A stretch of 64,000 nucleotides of DNA. It comes from Antitrichia curtipendula. Taxonomy: Eukaryota; Streptophyta; Bryopsida; Hypnales; Leucodontaceae. Below the pieces are notes generated by a model, which searched no databases, was not told where the DNA came from, and worked only from the letters and a program-made list of their open reading frames with translations. Position 1 is the stretch's first letter, and each line of letters opens with the position of its first letter. The translations under genes and the position numbers were made by a program. The stretch covers positions 12,586,001 through 12,650,000 of the forward strand of contig OX579639.1 of NCBI GenBank assembly GCA_951230915.1. The letters are read 5' to 3'. Positions 46,864 to 57,446 of the stretch are shown here, one piece after another.

Positions 46864-47638
46864 GGCTACTAGATTTTCTTGCACAGGCCTGCACCTGTAA
46901 ATAACAACAGCAACATCAAACCTCGTAAAAAAACAAGAAGCACTGCAGCTCTGAGAACGATTTCACCCAGAGAAAAAAGCTTACAGCCGCTCCAATTCCC
47001 TGATCTAGCTAACCCCAAAGTGATCAACGACAGCATCAAGATGCAAGTGAGAGCAAGGAAGGATCATATAATTATACGATCCATTGCATCAAAGATGGCT
47101 ACATTGGGAAGAAACCCACAATCCCAGAGCATGCAATTGAAACACAGAGCTACGCTGTGTCCCTCGTACACACCTAATTGTAACGCCAAATCGATAGAGT
47201 TCAAGTAGCTGGAGATCGATGCAGTGTCGAGAGTGAGAGCAAGGACAGTTAGTACGAAACTCTGGTTTGAGAGCCTGCATCTTATTATAGTGAGAGATAT
47301 AGATCTACAGGAGTCAAAGAGCGTCAAAGCAATAGACGTAAATCATACTCCATAATAGGAAACGGATTGAATGCGCTGCTTCGTGGGCATCCGTTCTGTG
47401 ATTTCCATTCCCTCTTCCTCGAAAGACGAAGGTGTTCACAGCAAGCACAGACTCATGCAGGAGACGAAGGTCTCAGCGACTGAGGCTCACGTTTCCTCAG
47501 CAAAGCCTAACTATTGCCTCAAGAGCGACATCCAAGGGAGCAGTAATGTCAGATGAACGCGGTAAAAGGAATTTGCAAATTTGCATTTTCTGAGCTCTCA
47601 ATTTTTAAATTTTTTTAAATTTTCCTTGCTGAGTTTAA

Positions 47639-47857
47639 CCCTGTAACGTCATCGCGGACACTAAGTGTCTTGTGGATGATAGAGAATTCTTCTATGTAAG
47701 ACAAAAGTGCAAATGTTCATCCTTGTGTGAAACGAGGGAAGTCTTGCACAGAAGTTTTGACCTCCAATGAGTGCTCTTGGCTTCTTTTTTTAAAACAAAT
47801 GATTCATATGACACTGAAAAGGATGATTTTCACGGTGACTAGCATGTCCTTCAAGGG
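47639..47857. mobile_element. TTAA-flanked MITE, family B copy 4 (inverted)
   Basis: 219 bp between TTAA at 47635-47638 and 47858-47861. Ends CCCTGTAACGTC and, inward from the right, CCCTTGAAGGAC. The interior matches the other B copies in reverse (ACTTTTGTC..., AATGAGTGCTCTTGG, GATTTTCACGGTGA). The gene 2 block has the empty TTAA site. Confidence 0.8.
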
Positions 47858-48310
47858 TTAAACCTTAAATAAAACGACATTCACTTGCCTAGAAGGCGAA
47901 AATCAAAATTCTCCATTAAAGCCCAGGATATGTGTCTTGTTGCTTGTCCAAAGTTTGTGTGGTCAGTGCATGCGAAAGTGATTAGTGAATAGTGCTTTTG
48001 AGTTTGCGGCCCAAATGTAATGCTTGGCAAGCCATATTCACTACTGAAGAGTGGGTCCAATAGGTTGAAACATTCCAATTCAATGTGGGTTTTTATAAAA
48101 CACTTTTTTGACAACAATTCTCTCATAATCAAGCCCGGGGAGGCTTAGCGTCTTCATATAACGCTAAAAGTACACCGCCTCAACGATAGGTATGCTCACT
48201 CAAATATCGTTCAATTTCTGAATCAATAGGTACTTTCTACGACAATGAAGAAAGTAACCCATTGCACACTTTGTGTCCACAACGTAGTTTCAGAGTTACA
48301 TGAGGGTTAA

Positions 48311-49245
48311 CCCCTAAAGGTTTTTGACTATGTTTTCACCAAAATCGCTCCAGAACTGCCATTTCTAATACTAGTGCCAAATTTTAGAAAAAAAACGTTT
48401 TTGGACACTTGTAGCCGTAGGATCTTGTAGTAAAATTGTTTAAGAAGATGTGGAAAAAATTTCAGAATTTTCCACCGAGTGGATTGCAAGATAATAGCGT
48501 TTGAATTGACAAAAATCCTTTTTTTGTCCCTGCGAAAAAACGGGCAGCTGCCCTCCACAAGGTCACATTTGTATGAAAAAATGTCCAAAACGATGGTTAC
48601 TCTTTGGATTTATTCTTCAAGGCAAGTTGGCTACATGCTTGAAAAATTTCAGATCATTTGGAATTGTACAACATATAGGAAAAAAATAGTAAGTAGGAAG
48701 AGGTAGAGAATGATTCAAAGCACTAAATTGTCAAGAATTTATTTATGAAATTGAAAAATGCCAATCCCAACGATTGCAATGTTGTAATAAACAATCTACA
48801 CCCAATGTTTTTATTTTTTTTCAAAAATATTGAAAATCGAGTTAAATAAAGGACTTCATAGTTTATTTTAGAGTAGGGATTCCATAACTACCCTCAAACT
48901 AAGAATCCTCATAACTTTTGACTCATTGATCGGAATGGAATGATTCAAAGCTTCCCACTTACATATAAATCTAAAGAACCAATTTCAAATTTTAGTTTTT
49001 TTTAAAAGTGATTTTTAAAGAATTTTTTTTTCCTGCCCGGGCTGCCCGCCGAACAATGAAAATGACATATCATGCAATAACTTTTTAACCATGTAGTCAA
49101 AAGTTACAAAAATTGTAGGACCTTAAAGCTACTCCTCGGGCACATCTTATGTGAAAATTTCAAAGAAAAAAAAGAAAAATTCCGGTCATAGTGAGCTGCC
49201 CAAAATCGCTATGTTGTCAAAAAACGGTGTTTGGTCCTTTAGGGG
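48311..49245. mobile_element. TTAA-flanked element, family A copy 3 (inverted)
   Basis: 935 bp between TTAA at 48307-48310 and 49246-49249. Ends CCCCTAAAGGTTT and, inward from the right, CCCCTAAAGGACC. It lies in the opposite orientation to copies 1 and 2. The longest frame (48479-48706, +) resembles one in copy 1 (27498-27232, -), but copy 2 has stops in it, so it is probably not a protein. Confidence 0.87.
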
Positions 49246-49437
49246 TTAACTTAGAAATCTCCTGGGAAGTGGGAACGCTGGTCATTGTATAATTTCCTTT
49301 GGTCTGGGGGACTGGGGTCCGACTTTTTCTTTGGGCCGAAGATTGGTCCAAAAGCATCAATGTGCTTTTTTAACGTGGGCAGTAAGGTGGGCAGTATGCT
49401 TCAAAGTTCAAATGTCAGTTTGATTTTGGGGGAATGG

Positions 49438-49459
49438 TCCGTCGGTCGGTCGGTCGGTC
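49438..49459. repeat. (GTCG)n microsatellite
   Basis: A run of about five GTCG/GTCC tetranucleotides, close to the position where the GST2 block has the 12-bp minisatellite. Confidence 0.75.
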
Positions 49460-49499
49460 ATTCAGATTCAACATTCCTTTGGTCATGGGACGCTAATAA

Positions 49500-50600
49500 T
49501 TAGTTAAGGGTCCTCAGCCCCATGCAGGGAAGGTATTATGCTTTGCAAGATATCTGAGAGGCGCTTATTAAAGTAAACCAGCCCATTGTGGTCAGATGTC
49601 TCATAAGGTAGGAGGCTCTAAAAGCGAGCATCTAAAGGCTGGTCTGCCTTTTTCATGTGGTTTCTTGGATGGGATTAATTTAGCTCATTTTTCAGACAAA
49701 GAAAAATAGATTTTGATTGTAATCCAAGTGGTTTCGTATTTTTTGAAGCATTTTTTAATTACTTATGAATTTTCAAACATGATGAGTCATAGGTCCCTAT
49801 TTATGACCCTAGGTCTTTCATAAACAATTCACATGCAATTTCTAGAGAGAAATGGGAAAAACTAAGAGAATGATTGGCTCTTGCAATAAATAGTAATTTT
49901 TTTACCAATCCATTCAATGACTACAAAAGGTCCATTTAAAGACCACCTCACGTCCATTTCAGGCGAGTCTATATGAACAATTCTAAATGCTTGCTCGCTT
50001 TCAAAGCCTCCTACCTTAGTGGACACCTCATGATCCCATGATGGTTTTTTCAGACCATAATCAAAATCTAATTTGACACCTATAGAGTGATTAGTGACCT
50101 CATTAGGAACATCCAACTTTTCCAATGTAATTCATTGTAGGAAGTGATTTTTCATGGCATTCCACATTAGAAATTATTGTGACCACTTTAGGTGATTAAG
50201 ATGAGCATATTGGATACACTTTTTATTGGTTACGGGGCAACCTGTAGACCATGTTGGGAAGATCACTTTAGATATACATAACTAATCCACACTTTGTCTG
50301 AAAAATAAATTTTCAATTGCTCTTGAGCACTATTTCTCAAACTTATCTTTGTGTGGAAAAGAATTTAAAAAATTTCAGCAATGACATGAGGGCAAATTCC
50401 AAATTCTGACCACAATGGGCTGTTTTACCTTAGTTACTTCAAGGATTGTGGTTGGCCAAGGACCCATATAAGTCAATTTTGTCCACAATGTAGGGGGCCC
50501 TTGTTTGAGGATGCAAACATGATCCTTGCCTCATTGGGAAACATTGTTGCGTACTGCTTCACTGCATTGCATCACGAATGTGATCATTTATGAAATCAAC
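49500..50600. repeat. Dispersed repeat E, copy 3 (uninterrupted)
   Basis: Matches 14560-16870 without the 1.2-kb insert: TATTTATGACCCTAGGTCTT reads straight across the site. It includes one 72-bp-type unit near 50430-50510. Non-coding. Confidence 0.65.
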
Positions 50601-52500
50601 GGGCTAGAACAATAAATTTAAAGATCTAACATGCATGCTTTGACTCTTTCTTCTAATTTACAAAAAAAATTAAAATATGGTCTATTTCAAGGTTGGTTTT
50701 GACATAAACTAACCCCTAAGTGCTCAAACAAGAGAGACTAATATCACGTATGAGAAATTGGAATAATAATTGTAACTCCTAAAAATATCTATAAAGCATT
50801 GATTCATATAGAGCATTTTTTTTACTTTTCAATAATATATTATATGATATTTTTAAAGCTTCTTCAATGAATAGTGTCCCTTAAAGGAAGTAGAAAACAA
50901 TTGCCCATGAAGTGTAGAATATAGTTTTAAGGATGCAAAGATATATTTGTAGGTGCAAGAAAACTTCAATTGGCTTGATATTTTTTAGAACTCACAAAAT
51001 ACCCATGGGAGTATTTTGTATAGTTTGTGAAATTTTTTGGCATTAGTATGCAATTTTCAAAAATATTGTACAAATAGAATAGGCCCAATTTGAGCATTTC
51101 ACTACTTATACTACTACTTTGTTGCCAAGGTGCAAGCCATAGAAGGAAGGTCCAAATTTCCTAGCAATTTTTGTGTTGTAAAGTTGGCCATGAGTTTGGT
51201 TATTTAGGAAGCATTGCGGTAAAATATAAAAATTGTTTATTCAACATTGGAATTGAAAACACCATATATTTGGTGAACAGAAAGAGAATGGTATAAATAG
51301 ATTGCATGCTTTGACCTCATAACACTTAGAATTGACCTTTATTCTTTCAAGAAAGATATTTATTCCTTGTAGAATGCTAGAACAATGAGTGAATTTGAAA
51401 GGAGTTTCTCTTGGCATGGTGATTTTTTGAAATATTTATGGTCTTTACATCTATAACCTCATTTTTGCAAATCTAGTTTTGAACTAGAGTCAATGCAATT
51501 TTGGCTTGGTCAACCACTTGACATACTTCCACATTTGTGATTTTAGAAAAATATGTGCTCTAATATCACCAAATTCAACCGATAGATAGGACAAGAACTT
51601 GATAAAGTATCTCCATAAATTAGGATGACTTTCATTCAAGCAACAACAAGCAAAAATCAAGAATATGAGTTTGTTAATCATCCAAAAATTGGATGGTGGA
51701 GCACTCCAGGATTAATTTGAAAGTACACTTATATATGAAAAAAATGTAGCACCACCATTGTCCCCATGCTTCCAAGAGAACTTCAGTTGAATTCATGTAA
51801 CTCTAATTGTTGTCATTGCTCTACCTTGACCCTATTGATAGTTTCATACTCAAACCATGTAGGAATAAAGTCTCACCCAATTAGTACATTTGTATACAAT
51901 ATCATATCATTGTTGGTATACAATCATTTTGAGGACTCCATTGGTTCTTAATTTCTTTTAGAGGTTAATTAGAAGAGCTATACTTTTCAAAGCATTCACC
52001 TTTCACTCATTGGATGCTTGAACATTTAGAAGTTCATGAAAAATATGAATGTCAAATGTTTTGAGATATCACAAATCAAGGTTGTTTGGAAGTATTAAAA
52101 AAATGACCCAATTGCAAAATGTTTGCATGGATCAAATCTTGCTCAAAATTAATGAGAAAAATCTCAAACAAATGGAAAGTCATTCAAATGAATGAAAATT
52201 TTAAAATTCAGTTGTTGGAAATTTAGGCTAACTTCAAAATAATTCATTTTACATCTATATGTTAGAGTTTACCATCATTTAATTAGGGTAAAAAAAATTC
52301 ATAGATTTTCCCGTGGTAGTACACACTTTTGAGGACATTGCACCATTTTGATTCAAGGACATTTTGCAATTTTTTTAAAATTTTCTATCTAAGTAGATGA
52401 ATAAAAGGACTTTGAAATGAATTAGAAATTTGAAAAGAAATTTGAAATTTGAATTTAGATCTGTGACCTTCATTCTATTTAATGTACGTTAAGGTAAACA
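50600..52500. repeat. Dispersed repeat G, copy 2
   Basis: Matches 43400-45330 in order. E followed by G occurs here as one continuous run, which suggests they are parts of one larger element. No coding domains. Confidence 0.55.
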
Positions 52501-54934
52501 TAAATGAAAATGTGGTCCCTGTGGAGGACCGTTTTACTTTCAGCCAGTGTGCAAATATAGTAATTAAGAAAATTAATTAGTTTTTTAATTGTCAATCCGA
52601 CAAGGCACACAAGCTGACACAAATTAACCTCAAAGGGGTCATTTAAAGTATCCATTAGAAACCATGTGCAAACAAGACTTTGGACCCCCTATATATTTTT
52701 TGAATTTTAAATAAAACAAAATTAAAAAAATATGAATAGATTTTTCTACTTTGAAAGTTTATGTTTTTAATTATTTTTATTTTTATTTGTTAACAATAAT
52801 TAGTTACAAATTTTTGAAGTAAAAAAATACACTATGGAACTGAAAAATAACTTTTACCCCTCTATATTATATAAGAATAAATTGTCTAAAAAATGAACAA
52901 AAAATTCCTAAAATTAACTCTCTTTTGAAAGCTCATTTTGAGTTGAATATTGATTCAATGGTCATCTAAATGTATTCTCTATAATTATTTGAGTTGAAAA
53001 ACATACCATTTTAGTTCATTTTCAACCTCTTCTAGAAATCATTTCATATTTTATTTCAGTTGAAAATTTTGGCAATAGAAACCTATAGTCATTATTAAAC
53101 AATGCTCAAAATTTTAGGTTGAAATTATAGTTTATTAGAAACCACTTGTTCGCACATGGTTTGTTGTAGTAGAACTAAGTGCACCCCCAAGAAATTAACA
53201 AGATTCTCTATGGGAAGATTTGGGCTGATTTATTCTCCATTTGCATGCAATCAAATGGCCCTCTAATAGCCTGAAATTTTCTTTAATGATGAGCTATAGG
53301 TGGAACAGTTGTCTTGCCTCTATGGGCTTGTTGAAGACTTCTTCCAATTATTATGCATCTAGATCACAATTGTAATATATCTTTATAGTAACTTCAAACT
53401 CATAAATATCACTATTGACATGCAATGATTCCATCCATAAAATCTTATTTGATTATAGCATCCTCATACAAAATTAAAAGAGAGTGAGAAAGAAATTCTT
53501 CAAATCTAATTTTTCACTTTATTTCAAAGAAAGACAACAAAATGGCTTTAAAAAGTGCTAAGCTAAAAAACAAGTCTATATCTTATTTTAACCATTTTTT
53601 TAGAAAGAAACAAAAGGACCACCAGTTTTTTACACATGAAAGAATGCACAATGTTGAAAGAAGGTGTGGGATTTGGAGAGAACTCTAACTTGTCTATGTT
53701 AACTCTACCTAAAAGCATCAAAATAAGCATTTGAGCATGGGCTCTGTTTAATTTTAATTTCTCTTAGTTTTTATTGAAATGTGTTGGCTAGACAATTGCA
53801 AATTCTCTTTGCATGTAGTTTTTAGACAATGTATGAATAAATTATGAATTTTCAAAGTGTTAATTATAATTGTATCCTACAATCAAACCCATGTTTTAGT
53901 GTTCTAAGCTTACACATTTTGCAAAAGAATTTATAGGCATTGGTTTTATAGTAGTGAGGGTTCAATTAATATGTGTAGTTGTTTTATTATGAGATTACAT
54001 TAAGAAACAATGAAGGTAGGTACTAACAATCAATTATTTTTGATATCTTAACTTGAATTACAATTATAATTTTTTTTATAGTTAGAATATATATTGTCTA
54101 GTTTACCATTTTAAAACCAAAATCTCAAATCAAGATTAGAAATGTTGTTGGTCTTGCCATAGAATAAGAAATGTCAAGATGTTTTAGATTGAAATTTTAT
54201 TAGATTGTCATGCATTGCTAGATTCAATAGAAGCTTGAATGTACCCCTTCCAAATGGAGAATAAAGAACAGTGTAAGATATGCGCACTTATAATTGCCAC
54301 TAATTACAATCGAGCATAATTGTCATTATTAGGCATAAATTACTTTTATTGGATCTTATTGACAAATAGAAGAGGATTCTAGGGCACTTTAGCATGCATT
54401 GTTTGAACACCGTATACATACATTATAAAAAAGTTAAAGTATTGTCTCCACATATACCAAAATCCCACACTATACTCTCATAGATTCTCATCTTTTGACT
54501 ATACACACCTTCTATACTCAAAATCTAGGAAAAAGTGTCGCTTTTGGGTTTGTTGTAGGTGACACATTTTAGGCATTGTTGATTATGGGTATACACACCT
54601 TAACCCTAGAAAAAAATGTTGAAGCCCAAAAGTGACCATTGGATGACTTTCAAGATTGATGTAGAAATGAAGAATGCACCTAACTCAATGGTTTAAAAAA
54701 TCTGATCATTTTTCACAAAGTACATCGATGATAGAAACAACCCATTCTCAAGCCCTACTTTTTTGACCCAAAACCAACATGTTCATAATCCAATTCCACT
54801 CACCTTTTGAGATTATATTAATGAACTCTCATCCTTTGAATTCCTACTTTTCCAAGAATGGTTTCAGTGACTACTTCCCTTTCACTTCAAATATTGGCAT
54901 AGAAAAATAAATCAAATTTTTTTAAGATACTTAA
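52501..54934. other. AT-rich gene-free DNA
   Basis: No gene or defined element seen. Some phrases recur near 58.8-59.6 kb, indicating more of the old dispersed repeat. Confidence 0.45.
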
Positions 54935-54969
54935 TTTCCACTGAGTTTCCACTGAGTTTCCACTGAGTT
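54935..54969. repeat. Short tandem repeat TTTCCACTGAG x3
   Basis: Three copies of an 11-bp unit about 240 bp before the TATA-like box of GST4. Confidence 0.85.
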
Positions 54970-55208
54970 CTCCTGCGGGGAGTCCGTCGTGCTGCTCTGA
55001 AGCACAGGACCCACCTTCCAAGGAAACAGATCACATGGGTGCGAAAATCATAGAAAACACTGATACTGAGTGTGTGAGTCATAGAAACATGGGTGTAGAA
55101 ATTGTAGAAATTATAGATAATGGATGTCAACGAAACAGTACACGCAATCCTGTTTCTAAACAAGAAAATAAGTCTGCAGCATTGAAACATGTGGAAAACT
55201 CTTTGGGC

Positions 55209-55633
55209 TATAAGTAGAAATGCTCTCATAGCCCATATGCCATACTACCTGTGATTCGTCTCACTCTCGACGTTATACATTGAGCTCCTTGAATTCTATC
55301 GAATTTGCATTGCAATCAAGTGAGTACAATGCCTCTGTGTTTCAATTTCATGCTATAAGTTGTGTTTCAAATGTAGCCATCTTTAGTGGGATCGTGTATG
55401 GATCGTTTCCTTGCTCACTTTGCATCTTGATTCTGTCCTTGGATTGATCAATTTGGATTAGATCATTCAGGGAATTGGAGAGCTTGTAAGCATTTTCCTC
55501 TGGGTGAAATCATTCTCCGAGCTGCAGTGCGCGCTTCTTGTTTTCAGAGAAATCAAACACGAATTTACGAGGTTTGTTGTTGTTGTTTCAGTTGTAGGTG
55601 CTGGTCTGTGCAAGAAATTCTACTGTAGCAGTC
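55209..55633 (+). promoter_or_regulatory. TATA-like box and leader intron of GST4
   Basis: TATAAG at 55209-55214 is followed by a leader exon ending at 55319 (donor GTGAGT) and a leader intron 55320-55597 (acceptor TTGTAG). The second leader exon, GTGCTGGTCTGTGCAAG, matches those of GST2 and GST3 (GTGCAGGTCTGTGCAAG in GST2). Comparison of the paralogues supports this structure. Confidence 0.65.
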
Positions 55634-57214
55634 ATGGTGATGAAGTTTTACTCCACATCCGCTCCCAACGGGGAGCGCGCTATTTTGCCACTCTTCTTCG
55701 CTGATGTAAGAAAATTTCTGCTCAATTAGGGGTTTCGTGATGTTGGTCTCTGTGGAAATGTGATTTTTATGCAACCCTAATTCACAGGAGAACGGCGGGC
55801 CATCACCCCCCCCCCCGGTACAATTCTGGGGTTGCCTCTTGACCCCCCCTAAACTTTCTAAAGATAGAAAGTTTAGGGGGGGGTCAAGAGGCAACCCCAG
55901 AATTGTACCGGGGGGGGGGTGATGGCCCGCCGTTCTCCCTGTGATTGTCAGGCATTTGGATCTTAAATCATGCAGCAATGACGAAGCGCAGATCAGATTG
56001 ATTAACCCACTCGGTCTTTCTCACCATTATCGTGGGCATTTTGAAGGTGGACGCCGAGAAGGAGCTGGAGCTCGTGCTGGTGAGCTTATTGGTGAGACAG
56101 CAACTCACGCCCGCGTACAAGGCGAAGAATGTAAGCCCAGGATAGCAGCCCCTTTCTTGGGAGTTGGCTTATTTTGAAGCTGTACGTGTTGTTAGAGTTT
56201 AGGTTTGACTGATCTTGATGCTACAATTAAGTGTAATTACTTTCAGCAACTAATACGAATGCTGTTCCTGAAATTGGGGTGTGTGCAGCCCTTTGGAGTC
56301 GTCCCGTACTTGGAGGATGGCGACATCGGAATCTTTGGTAAGCAGATGATACCATTTTTGTATGTCAGTGAAAAATTAGGTCTTGTCTTGTTTTGCAAAG
56401 GTCATGTGGCTCGTATTAGAATCATTTATTCTTTTCATCCAATTCTAGCTTAGTCGGCATGCTTGCATGTCAGCTCATCTTACCGTGATTCCATGCTTCG
56501 CTACGGAATCAGTTCTTCAAAGTAAGCCGGTTCTTCAACACAGGACTTAGTACTGTATTGCTTCATACAACTGAAGAGGCTCCATACATGCAGAGTTAAT
56601 GGTATCTTTTTCTTTCAGTGTTACATCAACATCACTTCCTTCATGCAAGTGTGCAAGTGTGGTTAGATTTGGAGCAGCAACTTTATCTGCAAGAATGATG
56701 TATTTTGTGTCCATATTTTTGAAAACTTAATCGTAAATCCGTGCGTGCAAATGCAGAGTCTCGAGCCATAGCCAATTACATTGTGGAGAAGTACAACTTG
56801 ACATTCCTGGTGGGCACGACGCTGAAGGAGAGAGCCACCATCAACCAGTGGGTTGAATCCGAGTCCCAGAACTTCGCCCCTGTAGTTCGCCCCTTGATAA
56901 AGGACGTCTTCGTTTCCCGGAGGCTCAAAAGGCCTGTGGATGAGAAACTCATCGCCCCTTGTTTGGAAAATCTCGGCAAGGTGTTGGACGTGTACGAGGC
57001 CGAGCTCTCCAAGCACAAGTATCTGGCTGGTGATAGCTACACTCTGGCTGATGTTTTCCACACCCCTTTCCTTTTCCTGGTGAGCACCTTTGATGTGTTT
57101 GCAGGAGTGTTTGACAACCGTCCTCATGTGAAGGCTTGGGTTGACGATATCACCTCGCATCCAGCGTTCCTGAAAACCAGAAAACTGGATTGGGCTAATG
57201 CCACTCCAATCTAG
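55634..57214 (+). CDS. Phi-type glutathione S-transferase, copy 4
   Basis: Coding exons 55634-55705, 56047-56130, 56289-56337 (49 bp) and 56757-57214 join in frame to 220 residues. Intron 1 carries a 161-bp foldback MITE and ends at an unusual acceptor, TTTTGAAG, where the other copies have TTTGCAG, so splicing there may be weaker. The catalytic loop is YSTSAPNGER with Ser7 and Ser9; PFGVVP, ESRAIANY and YTLADVFHTP are intact. AATAAA signals lie at 57427 and 57446 in the 3' UTR, which is conserved with GST2. Orientation is opposite to copies 2 and 3. Cytosolic glutathione conjugation or peroxidase activity is inferred from the family. Confidence 0.93.
55783..55943. mobile_element. Foldback MITE in intron 1 of GST4
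   Basis: A 161-bp near-perfect inverted repeat: arms of about 78 bp around an AAGA loop (55861-55864), differing only in lengths of C/G runs and one G. The ends read CACAGGAGAACGG on the left and CACAGGGAGAACGG inward from the right. The 3-bp duplication ATT stands at 55780-55782 and 55944-55946. Introns of GST2 and GST3 have a single copy (CCCTAATTGTCAGG), which is the empty site. CAC-ends with a 3-bp duplication fit the CACTA superfamily, though CACAG is not its usual terminus. Confidence 0.93.
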
Positions 57215-57446
57215 AGTGTGTAGTGACACTCTGTCCATGTTGGGAGCCAGCAATTATGGATTTGTTGATCTTGAGTTGATGGAATACTCAGCTGTTTAGG
57301 GTCAGATAGATAGATTGGGTAAAGTGTGGTATTTTTGTTGTTGTGGGGAAGGACAACCTCTTCCTGCTGAATTCAGACACTTGCAACTTCGGTGACAACT
57401 CTCTTGTACTGTGTTGGCAAGCTGGAAAATAAAACTTTATGTTTAA

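Larger units (their letters stand above)
45330..49320. repeat. GST duplication block containing gene 3
   Basis: Direct duplicate of 37330-40740. It additionally holds MITE B4 (47639-47857) and element A3 (48311-49245), both absent from the gene 2 block. The left boundary lies inside the former 3' UTR, which is cut short by repeat G. Confidence 0.75.

Noticed and set aside
47089..47280. Small protein upstream of GST3 on the minus strand
   Set aside because: It overlaps the GST3 leader exon and leader intron donor; similarity to the GST2 leader follows from the block duplication.
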